From Pseudomonas pergaminensis (GTDB taxonomy: Bacteria > Pseudomonadota > Gammaproteobacteria > Pseudomonadales > Pseudomonadaceae), in NCBI RefSeq assembly GCF_024112395.2, contig NZ_CP078013.2, positions 5,270,001 to 5,334,000 on the forward strand: a stretch of DNA of 64,000 nucleotides. The letters are read 5' to 3'. A program made the translations under genes and the position numbers. The notes beneath the pieces are model-generated. The model saw only the letters and a list, made by a program, of their open reading frames with translations, was not told the DNA's origin and searched no databases. Positions 15,111 through 24,518 of this stretch are shown piece after piece; position 1 is the stretch's first letter, and the number at the start of each line of letters is the position of its first letter.

Positions 15111-16454
15111 GTGCGTTCATTGTTCTGGCGCATCCTGGCCAGCTTCTGGCTGGCCATCGCCTTGGTTGCCGGGTTGTCGATTCTGCTTGGGCACATGCTC
15201 AATCAAGATGCCTGGATTCTCAGCCGCCACCCCGGCCTTAATAACCTGGCCGAAGAGTGGACCCAACTCTACGAAGCCCAGGGTGAGGATGCTGCCCAGG
15301 ACTTGCTGCAACAGCGCAAACGCCAGTACCACATCGACGTGCAAGTGCTGAATGAAAGCGGCGATCCGGTGGTTCGCGGCACCTTCCCGCGCCGCGCCGC
15401 CGCCTTCGAGGCGCGCCAGAACGACAGCCAGGACGGCCATCTGCCCTGGCGTCGCCTGACCGCCGAGTACACCAGCGAAAAGACCGGCGACACCTACCTG
15501 CTGATCTACCGCATCCCGCACCCGGAACTCGACGCCTGGCACCGCAGCAGCCTTTTGTGGCCGTTGAGCGCGTTGGCGATTGCGCTGGTGGTGCTGACCC
15601 TGTTCAGCCTGCTGGTGACACTGTCCATCACCCGGCCCCTCAGCCGTTTGCGTGGTGCGGTGCATGACCTTGGCCAGGCCACCTATCAGCAAAACAGCCT
15701 GGCGCGCCTGGCCAACCGCCGCGATGAATTCGGCGTGCTGGCTACCGACTTCAACCGCATGGGCGCCCGCCTGCAAAGCCTGATCGGCAGCCAGCGCCAG
15801 TTGCTGCGCGATGTCTCCCACGAACTGCGCTCGCCCTTGGCACGCCTGCGGATCGCCCTGGCCCTGGCCGAACGCGCCAGCCCCGAAGAACGAGAAAAAC
15901 TCTGGCCGCGTCTGACCCGTGAGTGTGATCGCCTGGAGGCGTTGATCAGCGAGATCCTGGTACTGGCCCGCGTCGATGCCGACAATGCCAGCGCCGAAGA
16001 GATCGACCTCTACCCTCTGCTCAAAACCTTGCAAAAGGACGCCCAACTCAGCGCGCCGGACCAGGTGGTGCAACTGAGCGCCGAAGGCGACCTGCACCTC
16101 AAGGGCTGGCCGACCATGATCGAGCGCGCTGTGGATAACCTGCTGCGCAACGCCCAGCGTTTCAACCCACAGGGTCGGGCAATTGAGCTACAGGCCCAGC
16201 GCCAGGGCGAGCGCATTCTCATCAGCGTGCGCGACCACGGCCCAGGCGTTGACGCCGAGCACTTGAGCCAGTTGGGCGAACCCTTCTACCGCGCCCCCGG
16301 CCAGACCGCACAAGGCCATGGGCTAGGGCTGGCGATTGCGCGTCGCGCCGCCGAACGCCATGGCGGCAGCCTGATCCTCGCCAACCATTCCGACGGCGGC
16401 TTTGTCGCCAGCATCGACCTGCCGTTGGAACCTGGGGTTGCCACACCGGCCTGA
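15111..16454 (+). CDS. CpxA-like sensor histidine kinase
   Basis: A 447-residue membrane kinase starting at GTG 15111 after GAGGG. Order: first membrane helix (residues 4-28), periplasmic sensor (about 30-145), second helix (147-170), HAMP (about 170-225), HisKA with the phospho-acceptor His in DVSHELRSPLARLRIAL (about 240), and HATPase with N, G1 and G2 boxes (NLLRNAQRF, DHGPGVD, GHGLGLAIARRAAERHGG). It should phosphorylate the regulator at 13651-14328 in response to envelope stress. Confidence 0.9.
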   Translation: MRSLFWRILASFWLAIALVAGLSILLGHMLNQDAWILSRHPGLNNLAEEWTQLYEAQGEDAAQDLLQQRKRQYHIDVQVLNESGDPVVRGTFPRRAAAFEARQNDSQDGHLPWRRLTAEYTSEKTGDTYLLIYRIPHPELDAWHRSSLLWPLSALAIALVVLTLFSLLVTLSITRPLSRLRGAVHDLGQATYQQNSLARLANRRDEFGVLATDFNRMGARLQSLIGSQRQLLRDVSHELRSPLARLRIALALAERASPEEREKLWPRLTRECDRLEALISEILVLARVDADNASAEEIDLYPLLKTLQKDAQLSAPDQVVQLSAEGDLHLKGWPTMIERAVDNLLRNAQRFNPQGRAIELQAQRQGERILISVRDHGPGVDAEHLSQLGEPFYRAPGQTAQGHGLGLAIARRAAERHGGSLILANHSDGGFVASIDLPLEPGVATPA

Positions 16455-16494
16455 GGATCTTCTATAGTGGCCCTTCTCTTACGGAGGGCCTTTG

Positions 16495-17844
16495 ATGACT
16501 GACCTGCTGACCCCCATCCAAGCCGCACTCGATCTACCGCACACGCCACTGACCTATACCGAAGCCGGCGCCCTGCCCTCGACCTTCGCTGTCACCGACC
16601 TGGCCGCCGCCAGCCTCGGTGCCGCCGGCCAGGCCGTGGCCCAGTTGATCCAGCAACAGACCGGGCGCCTGCCTGGCGTCAGCGTGGACCGGCGGCTCGC
16701 GTCCTTCTGGTTCTCCTCCTCGATTCGTCCGGTAGGCTGGGACGTTCCACCGCTGTGGGACCCGGTGGCAGGTGACTACGCCAGCGCCGATGGCTGGATT
16801 CGCCTGCACACCAACGCGCCCCATCACCGCGCCGCTGCCGAGCGGGTGCTGGGCAAAGCCGCCGACCGCAGCGAGATGGCCGCCAATGTGGCCAAATGGA
16901 AAGCTGCCGAGTTGGAGCAAGCGATTGTCGACGAGGGTGGTTGCGCGGCGCAGATGCGTTCGTGGCAGGCATGGCAGTCGCATCCCCAAGGGCTGGCAGT
17001 GAATGCCGAGGCGCTGGTGCAGCGCCAGACCAATGAAACCACCTCCGTTAAACCCTGGCTCGGCTCGGTGGCGCGGCCGCTGGCGGGCATCAAGGTACTG
17101 GACCTGACCCGCGTGCTGGCCGGTCCCGTGGCCAGTCGCTTTCTCGCGGGCCTGGGCGCCGACGTGCTGCGCATCGACTCCCCCAACTGGAACGAGCCGG
17201 GCGTAGTGCCAGAAATGACCCTGGGCAAACGCTGCGCCCGCCTGGACTTGAAGAGCCCCGAGGGCCGGCAGGTTTTCGAAAACCTGCTCAAGGACGCCGA
17301 CATCCTGTTCCACGGCTACCGCGCCGACGCCCTGGAGCAATTGGGCTACACCGCCAGCGCCCTGCAAGCCATTGCCCCCGGCCTGATCGATGTGAGCCTC
17401 AACGCCTACGGCTGGAGCGGCCCATGGCGTAATCGCCGGGGTTTCGACAGCCTGGTGCAGATGAGCAGCGGAATCGCCGCCGCTGGCATGGCCTGGAAAC
17501 AGACGGACAAACCGGTGCCCCTGCCGTTGCAGGCGCTGGATCACGCGACCGGGTATTTGATGGCGGCCAGTGCGATTCAGGCCTTGAGCGAACGCTTGAA
17601 GTCGGGGCGCGGCGGTTCGGCACGGTTGTCGCTGGCGCGCACGGCGAAGTTGCTGGTAGAGGCGGGACAAGTGCCGGAGCAGCCAGCGTTGCGCGCCGAA
17701 GAGCCAGCAGATCAAGGCCTGTTGGCGGAGCAGACAGCCTGGGGCCCGGCACATCGATTGTTGCCACCGGTCGCTATCAGCGGCACGCCGTTGCAGTGGG
17801 ATTTGCCGGCTGGGGAATTGGGTTCACACCGGCCTCAGTGGTGA
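16495..17844 (+). CDS. class III CoA-transferase with extra N-terminal half-domain
   Basis: A 449-residue family III (CaiB/BaiF/Frc-like) CoA-transferase. From about residue 195 it has the Rossmann start PLAGIKVLDLTRVLAGPVASRFLAGLGADVLRID and, near residue 346, LDHATGYLMAASAIQAL, whose Asp aligns with the catalytic Asp of the family. Residues 1-190 look like a second copy of the family's other lobe: VTDLAAASLGAAGQAVAQLIQQQTGR at about 31 aligns with the 346 region. Substrate unknown. ACGGAGG precedes the ATG at 16495. It stands alone after the kinase gene. Confidence 0.85.
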   Translation: MTDLLTPIQAALDLPHTPLTYTEAGALPSTFAVTDLAAASLGAAGQAVAQLIQQQTGRLPGVSVDRRLASFWFSSSIRPVGWDVPPLWDPVAGDYASADGWIRLHTNAPHHRAAAERVLGKAADRSEMAANVAKWKAAELEQAIVDEGGCAAQMRSWQAWQSHPQGLAVNAEALVQRQTNETTSVKPWLGSVARPLAGIKVLDLTRVLAGPVASRFLAGLGADVLRIDSPNWNEPGVVPEMTLGKRCARLDLKSPEGRQVFENLLKDADILFHGYRADALEQLGYTASALQAIAPGLIDVSLNAYGWSGPWRNRRGFDSLVQMSSGIAAAGMAWKQTDKPVPLPLQALDHATGYLMAASAIQALSERLKSGRGGSARLSLARTAKLLVEAGQVPEQPALRAEEPADQGLLAEQTAWGPAHRLLPPVAISGTPLQWDLPAGELGSHRPQW

Positions 17845-17854
17845 CCTTGAGTCC

Positions 17855-17939
17855 GCATTCGCGAGCAAGCCCGCTCCCACATTCGACCGCATTCCATGGA
17901 GGTACTCGGTCAAAATGTGGGAGCGGGCTTGCTCGCGAA
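17855..17939. repeat. REP pair in reversed (outward) order
   Basis: Two GCGGGCTTGCTCGCGAA-type REPs, but here the complement copy comes first (17855-17880) and the forward copy second (17917-17939), opposite to the usual REPIN. It fills the gap between the convergent CoA-transferase and alkA genes. Confidence 0.85.
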
Positions 17940-17958
17940 GAGGCCAATACAGGCACTA

Positions 17959-18822
17959 TCAATCCGCCCGCTGCAACGACGTCCACAAATGCTGCGCCGC
18001 ATACGCCCGGAGCGGGCGCCAAGCCTCAGCCCGCGCCAACAACTGCCGCGCCGAAACCGGCCCACCTTCCAACGCCGCCAGGGCATTGATCAACCCGATA
18101 TCCCCCGACGCAAACGCATCCACCTCGCGCATCTGACGCATGGCGATGTACTGCGCGGTCCAGTCGCCAATGCCGGGCAACGCCACCAACCGCGCCACAC
18201 CGGCCTTTAGGCTGGCCTGGGGTTCGAACAATCGAGGATCATCCAGCAACGCCTGGGCCACACCCGACAAGGTCCGCCCACGCGCCTTGGGCATGCCCAG
18301 CGTCGCCAGGTCCGCCGCTGCCAACACCTCGGCGGCGGGGAACACATGGGTGATACCGGCATGCGGCGTTGCCAACGGCTGACCGTATTGCGCCACCAAC
18401 TTACCCGCCAGACGAATCGCGGCCACCACGGTGATTTGCTGGCCGAGCACCGCGCGAATCGCCAGCTCCAGGCCATCCCAGGTGCCCGGCACACGCAAGC
18501 CCGGACGCGCTGCGACCAGTTGCGCCATCAATGGGTCCGTCGCCAGTTGCGGGTTGATCAACTGGGGCTGGGCATCCAGATCGAACATCGTGCGCAAGCG
18601 CCGTTCGATCTCAGGCAATGCCGCCGGGTCTGGAAAACCCACCTCCACGTCTAGCCAATCGCCACCCCCCATTGCCACGCTGATCCAGCCGTGCTGCCCG
18701 CCGAGGCTGATACTGCGCCGGTACACCCCCGCCTCGACCGTCTCCATCCCGCCGATCGCCCGCGCCGACAGAAACCCCACCATTGCCGCTCAGTCGTAGG
18801 GCGGCTGATACGCCAGTCTCAC
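17959..18822 (-). pseudogene. alkA: DNA-3-methyladenine glycosylase AlkA, in-frame TGA at codon 11
   Basis: An AlkA-like base-excision glycosylase. The intact frame from ATG 18783 encodes 274 residues with the AlkA N-domain (GFLSARAIGGMETVEAGVYRRSISL) and the HhH-GPD catalytic part: RAVLGQQITVVAA, LPGIGDWTAQYIAMR (helix-hairpin-helix) and the Asp region DAFASGDIG. Reading upstream in the same frame gives GTG 18822, then RLAYQPPYD, then TGA (18790-18792), then AAMVGFL. AlkA relatives normally read PPYDW at this point, so a Trp codon (TGG) seems to have become TGA. The GTG overlaps the antiporter's stop (GTGA). Either the gene is broken or translation restarts at ATG 18783, losing about 13 residues. 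Confidence 0.75.
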
Positions 18823-20246
18823 AGCGACAACACCCCGCTGTACAACCCATACGCCGCCAGCCCCGCGCCGGCGATCACGCAGCTGAAAATGCCTTTTTCC
18901 ATGTGGGTAAACAAGGGCTGGTCCTGCTCGCGCTTGGCCAAGGCAAACAGGATCACGCCAGGTGCATACAGCAGCGCCGACAGCAGCAGGTACTTCAAGC
19001 CGCCAGCGTAGAGCAGCCACACCGCATAGCCGAGGGCAATCAGGCCCACCAGCAAGTCCTTCATGCGCTGGCCGTGGGCGCCCTGGTAGGTTTCGCCGCG
19101 CCCGCTCAACAACACCGCATAGGCCGCCGACCACAGGTACGGCACCAGGATCATCGAGGAGGCGAGGTAGATCAGGGTGGTGTAGGTGCTGTGGGAAAAC
19201 AGCGTGATCACCAGGAAGACCTGGATCATTACATTGGTCAGCCATAACGCGTTAACCGGCACCTGGTTGGCGTTTTCCTTTTTCAAAAACGCCGGCATGG
19301 TCTTGTCCTGGGCCGTGGCGTAGAGGATTTCCGCGCAGAGCAACGCCCAGGACAGCAAGGCGCCGAGCAGCGAGACCGCCAGGCCGATGCTGATCGCCAT
19401 CGCGCCCCAGGGGCCGACGATGTGTTCGAGCACACCTGCCAGGGACGGGTTCTGCAAGTGCGCGAGTTCCGGCTGGCTCATGATCCCCAGGGACAACACA
19501 TTCACCAGCACCAGCAGTGCCAGCACGCCCAAAAAACCGATGACCGTGGCGCGGCCCACGTCCGAGCGTTTCTCGGCGCGCGCCGAGTACACGCTGGCGC
19601 CCTCGATGCCGATAAACACAAACACGGTGACGAGCATCATGTTGCGCACCTGGTCCACCACGCTGCCGATAGTCGGGTTGCCCGCGCCCCAGATATCACG
19701 GGTGAAGATTTCGGCCTTGAATGCCACGCTGGCAATTACGATAAACATCAGCAGCGGCACGATCTTGGCCACGGTGGTGATCTGATTGATAAACGCGGCC
19801 TCCTTGATCCCACGCAACACCAGAAAATGCACAGCCCACAGCAGCAAGGACGCGCAGCCGATGGCCACCGGCGTGTTGCCCTGACCGAATATCGGAAAAA
19901 AATAACCGAGGGTGCTGAACAGCAACACGAAGTAACCCACGTTGCCCATCCAGGCGCTGATCCAGTAACCCCAGGCCGACGAGAAGCCCATGTAGTCGCC
20001 GAAGCCTGCCTTGGCATAGGCGTACACGCCCGAGTCCAATTCAGGCTTGCGGTTGGCCAGGGTCTGGAACACGAAGGCCAGGGTCAACATACCCACGGCG
20101 GTGATCGCCCAGCCGATCAGCACGGCGCCCACCTCGGCGCGTGCGGCCATATTCTGCGGTAACGAGAAAATCCCCCCGCCGATCATCGACCCCACTACCA
20201 GGGCGATCAGGGCACTGAGCCGAAGTTTCTGGGCGGGTTGGGACAT
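18819..20246 (-). CDS. arcD: arginine/ornithine antiporter ArcD (copy 1)
   Basis: A 475-residue APC-type exchanger with 12-13 helices that swaps external arginine for internal ornithine in the arginine deiminase pathway. The N-terminal LRLSALIALVVGSMIGGGIFSLPQNMA is the hallmark. ATG 20246 has CAGGAG upstream; the longer frame is rejected. It is divergent from a second copy of identical length (20695-22122) and differs from it mainly in conservative changes. Its TGA stop overlaps the GTG start of alkA. Confidence 0.93.
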   Translation of the reverse strand: MSQPAQKLRLSALIALVVGSMIGGGIFSLPQNMAARAEVGAVLIGWAITAVGMLTLAFVFQTLANRKPELDSGVYAYAKAGFGDYMGFSSAWGYWISAWMGNVGYFVLLFSTLGYFFPIFGQGNTPVAIGCASLLLWAVHFLVLRGIKEAAFINQITTVAKIVPLLMFIVIASVAFKAEIFTRDIWGAGNPTIGSVVDQVRNMMLVTVFVFIGIEGASVYSARAEKRSDVGRATVIGFLGVLALLVLVNVLSLGIMSQPELAHLQNPSLAGVLEHIVGPWGAMAISIGLAVSLLGALLSWALLCAEILYATAQDKTMPAFLKKENANQVPVNALWLTNVMIQVFLVITLFSHSTYTTLIYLASSMILVPYLWSAAYAVLLSGRGETYQGAHGQRMKDLLVGLIALGYAVWLLYAGGLKYLLLSALLYAPGVILFALAKREQDQPLFTHMEKGIFSCVIAGAGLAAYGLYSGVLSL

Positions 20247-20417
20247 GAACACTCCTGAATGAATAAATCGTTTTAGCTGACAACTGTGCACTCAACTAAT
20301 TAACCCAGCGAGTGTAGCGTTTATTAGAGACCGCAATAAAACACGGCGTTAATAACCCAAGGGCATGACAGTTTATAGGGTTGAGGCTTATTTAGAATTT
20401 AAATACGGCGACTACCT

Positions 20418-20459
20418 TGTCGTGTATTGGCTACTTATTGTCGCCTCTATGAAAAGTTT
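20418..20459. promoter_or_regulatory. tandem ArgR operator between the two arcD genes
   Basis: Two adjacent 21-bp direct half-sites fit the P. aeruginosa ArgR consensus TGTCGC-N8-AA-N5: TGTCGC at 20439-20444 followed by AA exactly 8 bases later, and TGTCGT at 20418-20423 one 21-bp unit upstream. It lies in the middle of the 448-bp divergent gap (20247-20694), about 235 bp before arcD copy 2 and 170 bp before copy 1. The rest of the gap is AT-rich with no gene. I could not find a convincing ANR/FNR box. Confidence 0.65.
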
Positions 20460-20694
20460 GCACATTCGGAAAAACGGACTAGCTTAAAACGTCCACACGT
20501 AGCACTAAATGATTAACCAATACCGCAGGGATCGCTCTGGAAAGCCCCTTTGCGCGGAAAACTATTGCCCACGGCTTTGCACCCTAAGTCATTAATTCAC
20601 AATGGAATGTGCCAATGAAGTGATCTGAGTCAGCTGTTTGATTAGCGCACGGATTTATTCTGTGGTCTCTCTTCTCCTGCATTGGAGTTATGCG

Positions 20695-22122
20695 ATGTCT
20701 GAATCTCCCGGAAAACTTCGACTGGGCGCACTGGTTGCACTTGTCGTCGGCTCAATGATTGGCGGCGGGATCTTCTCACTGCCGCAAAATATGGCCGCCA
20801 GTGCCGATGTCGGCGCCGTGCTGATTGGTTGGGTGATTACCGCCATCGGCATGTTGACCCTCGCGTTTGTGTTCCAGACCCTCGCCAACCGCAAGCCCGA
20901 CCTCGACGGCGGCGTGTATGCCTACGCCAAGGCCGGCTTCGGCGACTACATGGGCTTCTCTTCAGCTTGGGGCTACTGGATCAGCGCCTGGCTGGGCAAC
21001 GTGGGTTATTTCGTGTTGCTGTTCAGCACCCTCGGTTACTTTTTCCCGATCTTTGGCGAAGGCAATACCCCTGCTGCGGTGATCGGTGCGTCGGTGCTGC
21101 TGTGGGCCGTGCATTTCCTGGTGCTGCGCGGCATCAAGGAAGCGGCATTCATCAACCTGGTGACCACCGTCGCCAAAGTGGTGCCGCTGGTGCTGTTTGT
21201 GTTGATCGCCCTGTTCGCGTTCAAGCTGGACATCTTCACCGCTGACATCTGGGGCGTGAAAAATCCCGACCTGGGCAGCGTGATGAACCAGGTGCGCAAC
21301 ATGATGCTGGTCACCGTGTGGGTGTTCATCGGCATCGAAGGCGCGAGCATCTTCTCCTCCCGCGCAGAAAAACGCTCCGACGTGGGCAAGGCCACGGTAA
21401 TCGGCTTTATCACCGTGCTGTTGTTCCTGATGCTGGTGAACGTGCTGTCCCTGGGCATCATGACCCAACCGGAACTGGCCAAGCTGCAAAACCCATCGAT
21501 GGCCGCCGTGCTGGAACATGTGGTGGGCCACTGGGGTGCGGTGCTGATCAGCGTCGGCTTGATCATCTCGCTGCTGGGGGCGCTGCTGTCGTGGGTGCTG
21601 CTGTGTGCGGAGATCATGTTCGCCGCCGCCAAGGACCACACCATGCCGGAGTTCCTGCGCAAGGAGAACGCCAACCATGTGCCGGCCAACGCCCTGTGGC
21701 TGACCAACGCCATGGTGCAGATATTCCTGGTGATCACGCTGTTTTCCGCCAGCACCTACCTGTCGCTGATCTACCTCGCCACCTCGATGATCCTGGTGCC
21801 TTACCTGTGGTCGGCGGCTTACGCATTACTGCTGGCCGTGCGCGGCGAGACCTACGAAAACGCCCTGCGCGAGCGCAAGAAAGACCTGTTCATCGGCGCT
21901 ATCGCGCTGATCTACGCGATCTGGCTGCTGTATGCAGGCGGCGTCAAATACCTGCTGTTGTCCGCCCTGCTGTATGCCCCCGGCGTAATCCTGTTCGCCA
22001 AGGCCAAGCATGAACTGGGCAAACCGATTTTCACCCACGTCGAGAAGCTGATTTTCGCCGCAGTGGTCATTGGCGCCCTGGTGGCGGCCTATGGGCTCTA
22101 CGACGGCTTCCTGACCCTGTAA
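20695..22122 (+). CDS. arcD: arginine/ornithine antiporter ArcD (copy 2)
   Basis: The second 475-residue antiporter, first gene of the arcDABC-type operon. It begins MSESPGKLRLGALVALVVGSMIGGGIFSLPQNMA and shares nearly all membrane segments with copy 1. ATTGGAGTT lies upstream of ATG 20695. The arcA gene starts 33 bases after its stop. Being operon-linked to arcABC, this copy is the likely main exchanger for ATP production from arginine under low oxygen; the other may serve different conditions. Confidence 0.95.
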   Translation: MSESPGKLRLGALVALVVGSMIGGGIFSLPQNMAASADVGAVLIGWVITAIGMLTLAFVFQTLANRKPDLDGGVYAYAKAGFGDYMGFSSAWGYWISAWLGNVGYFVLLFSTLGYFFPIFGEGNTPAAVIGASVLLWAVHFLVLRGIKEAAFINLVTTVAKVVPLVLFVLIALFAFKLDIFTADIWGVKNPDLGSVMNQVRNMMLVTVWVFIGIEGASIFSSRAEKRSDVGKATVIGFITVLLFLMLVNVLSLGIMTQPELAKLQNPSMAAVLEHVVGHWGAVLISVGLIISLLGALLSWVLLCAEIMFAAAKDHTMPEFLRKENANHVPANALWLTNAMVQIFLVITLFSASTYLSLIYLATSMILVPYLWSAAYALLLAVRGETYENALRERKKDLFIGAIALIYAIWLLYAGGVKYLLLSALLYAPGVILFAKAKHELGKPIFTHVEKLIFAAVVIGALVAAYGLYDGFLTL

Positions 22123-22155
22123 CACCTGAATCTTTTGTTCACTGGAGGATCTGTA

Positions 22156-23412
22156 ATGATCACGGAAAAAGTGAAGTACGGCGTACATTCCGAAGCCGGC
22201 AAACTGCGCAAAGTCATGGTGTGCTCCCCAGGCTTGGCCCACCAGCGGCTGACCCCCAACAACTGCGATGAACTGCTGTTCGATGATGTGCTGTGGGTGG
22301 CCCAGGCCAAGCGCGACCATTTCGACTTCGTCACCAAGATGCGCGAGCGGGACATTGATGTGCTGGAAATGCACAACCTGCTGACCGACATCGTTGCCAT
22401 CCCCGAAGCGCTGGACTGGATCCTGGAGCGCAAGATCACCGCCAACACCGTGGGCCTGGGCCTGGTCGATGAAGTGAGCTCGTGGCTGCGCAGCCTGGAG
22501 CCGCGCAAAATCAGCGAATTCCTGATCGGTGGCGTGTCGGCCGATGACCTGCCGAGCAGCTTCGGTGGCAAGACCATCGAGATGTTCCGCGACTTCCTCG
22601 GCCACGCCAGTTTCATCCTGCCGCCGCTGCCCAACACCCAGTTCACCCGCGACACCACCTGCTGGATCTACGGCGGCGTGACGCTCAACCCGATGTACTG
22701 GCCGGCGCGACGCCAGGAAACCCTGCTGGCCTCGGCCATCTACAAATTCCACCCCGAGTTCACCAACGCCGACTTCCAGATCTGGTACGGCGACCCGGAT
22801 CAGGAACACGGCGCTTCCACACTGGAAGGCGGCGACGTCATGCCAATCGGTAACGGTGTGGTGTTGATCGGCATGGGTGAGCGCTCGTCGCACCAGGCCA
22901 TCGGCCAACTGGCGCGCAACCTGTTCAAGAACAAGGCGGTGGAGAAAGTCATCGTGGCCGGCCTGCCGAAATCCCGCGCGGCGATGCACCTGGACACCGT
23001 ATTCAGCTTCTGCGACCGCGACCTGGTCACCATCTTCCCCGAAGTGGTCAACCAAATCGTGCCGTTCACCCTGCGTCCGGATGAGAGCAAGCCACACGGC
23101 ATCGACATCCAGCGCGAGAAAACCAACTTCCTCGAAACCGTCGCCGCGGCCCTCAACCTCAAGGCGCTGCGTGTGGTCGAGACCGGCGGCAACAGCTTCG
23201 CCGCCGAGCGCGAGCAGTGGGACGACGGCAACAACGTGGTGGCGGTGGAGCCTGGCGTGGTGATCGGTTACGACCGCAACACCTACACCAACACCCTGCT
23301 ACGCAAGGCCGGGGTGGAAGTCATCACCATCAGCGCCGGCGAACTCGGCCGGGGCCGTGGCGGCGGCCACTGCATGACCTGCCCGATCATCCGCGACCCT
23401 ATCGACTATTAA
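22156..23412 (+). CDS. arcA: arginine deiminase
   Basis: A 418-residue arginine deiminase converting arginine to citrulline and ammonia, the first step of the ADI pathway. Family blocks: [48 protein letters not shown], and the C-terminal [17 protein letters not shown], which holds the nucleophilic Cys (about residue 406). The ATG at 22156 follows TGGAGGATC. The 69-bp gap to arcB contains an imperfect GC-rich stem (about 23421-23453), possibly an mRNA processing or stabilising site. Confidence 0.97.
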   Translation: MITEKVKYGVHSEAGKLRKVMVCSPGLAHQRLTPNNCDELLFDDVLWVAQAKRDHFDFVTKMRERDIDVLEMHNLLTDIVAIPEALDWILERKITANTVGLGLVDEVSSWLRSLEPRKISEFLIGGVSADDLPSSFGGKTIEMFRDFLGHASFILPPLPNTQFTRDTTCWIYGGVTLNPMYWPARRQETLLASAIYKFHPEFTNADFQIWYGDPDQEHGASTLEGGDVMPIGNGVVLIGMGERSSHQAIGQLARNLFKNKAVEKVIVAGLPKSRAAMHLDTVFSFCDRDLVTIFPEVVNQIVPFTLRPDESKPHGIDIQREKTNFLETVAAALNLKALRVVETGGNSFAAEREQWDDGNNVVAVEPGVVIGYDRNTYTNTLLRKAGVEVITISAGELGRGRGGGHCMTCPIIRDPIDY

Positions 23413-23481
23413 TTTCCAGGCCTTGGCCGTCGCCCATAAAGCGTCGGCCAGGGGGATAACCTAAACAGAAGGAGATCCATC

Positions 23482-24492
23482 ATGGCTTTCAACATGCGCA
23501 ACCGCAGCCTGCTGTCGCTGATGCACCACACCACCCGCGAGCTGCACTACCTGCTGGACCTGTCCCGCGACCTCAAGCGCGCCAAGTACACCGGCACCGA
23601 GCGTCCGCACCTGAAGGGCAAGAACATCGCACTGATCTTCGAAAAAACCTCGACTCGCACCCGCTGCGCGTTTGAAGTCGCGGCCCATGACCAGGGTGCC
23701 CACGTCACCTACATCGACCCGGTGTCGTCGCAGATCGGCCACAAGGAAAGCATGAAAGACACCGCCCGCGTATTGGGCCGGATGTTCGACGCCATCGAGT
23801 ACCGTGGCTTCGAGCAGGAAATCGTCGAAGAGCTGGCCAAGTTCGCCGGCGTGCCGGTGTTCAACGGCCTCACCGCCGAATTCCACCCGACCCAAATGAT
23901 CGCCGACACCCTGACCATGCGCGAGCACAGCGACAAACCGCTGCATGACATCAGCTACGCCTACCTGGGTGACGCGCGCTACAACATGGGCAACTCGCTG
24001 CTGATGATCGGCGCCAAGCTGGGCATGGACGTGCGCATCGGCGCGCCGAAAGCCCTGTGGCCGCACGAAGATTTCATCAAGCAATGCCAGGGATTTGCCG
24101 AAGAAAGCGGCGCGCGTATCACCATCACCGAAGACCCGAAGGAAGCGGTGAAAGGCGTGGACTTCATCCACACCGATATCTGGGTGTCCATGGGCGAGCC
24201 AGTGGAAGCGTGGGACGAGCGCATCGAGCAACTGCTGCCGTACCAAGTCAACGCCAAGATGATGAAAGCCTCGGGCAACCCGCGCGTGAAGTTCATGCAC
24301 TGCCTGCCGGCGTTTCACAACAGCGAAACCAAGGTGGGCAAGGACATCGCCGCGCGTTATCCGAACCTGGCAAACGGCGTGGAAGTGACCGAGGACGTGT
24401 TCGAGTCGCCGGCCAACATTGCGTTTGAGCAGGCGGAGAACCGCATGCATACCATCAAGGCGATTCTGGTGTCGGCACTCGCAGATATCTAA
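23482..24492 (+). CDS. arcB: catabolic ornithine carbamoyltransferase
   Basis: A 336-residue ornithine carbamoyltransferase. Its length and N-terminus ([28 protein letters not shown]) match the catabolic ArcB rather than the shorter anabolic ArgF. It splits citrulline to ornithine and carbamoyl phosphate. Visible sites: STRTRCAFE (carbamoyl-phosphate loop), [11 protein letters not shown], and [11 protein letters not shown] (ornithine site Cys). GAAGGAGATCC precedes the ATG. A hybrid REPIN separates it from arcC. Confidence 0.96.
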   Translation: MAFNMRNRSLLSLMHHTTRELHYLLDLSRDLKRAKYTGTERPHLKGKNIALIFEKTSTRTRCAFEVAAHDQGAHVTYIDPVSSQIGHKESMKDTARVLGRMFDAIEYRGFEQEIVEELAKFAGVPVFNGLTAEFHPTQMIADTLTMREHSDKPLHDISYAYLGDARYNMGNSLLMIGAKLGMDVRIGAPKALWPHEDFIKQCQGFAEESGARITITEDPKEAVKGVDFIHTDIWVSMGEPVEAWDERIEQLLPYQVNAKMMKASGNPRVKFMHCLPAFHNSETKVGKDIAARYPNLANGVEVTEDVFESPANIAFEQAENRMHTIKAILVSALADI

Positions 24493-24518
24493 ACCTCTAG
24501 TTGGCAATGAGGACAAAT

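Noticed and set aside
18783..18822. Selenocysteine or programmed readthrough of the alkA TGA
   Set aside because: No selenocysteine insertion hairpin is visible just after the TGA and the expected residue is Trp; a nonsense change or sequencing error is simpler.
20247..20694. ANR/FNR box (TTGAT-N4-ATCAA) for the arc operon
   Set aside because: Only half-matches such as TTGATTAGC were seen; none keeps both arms at the right spacing.
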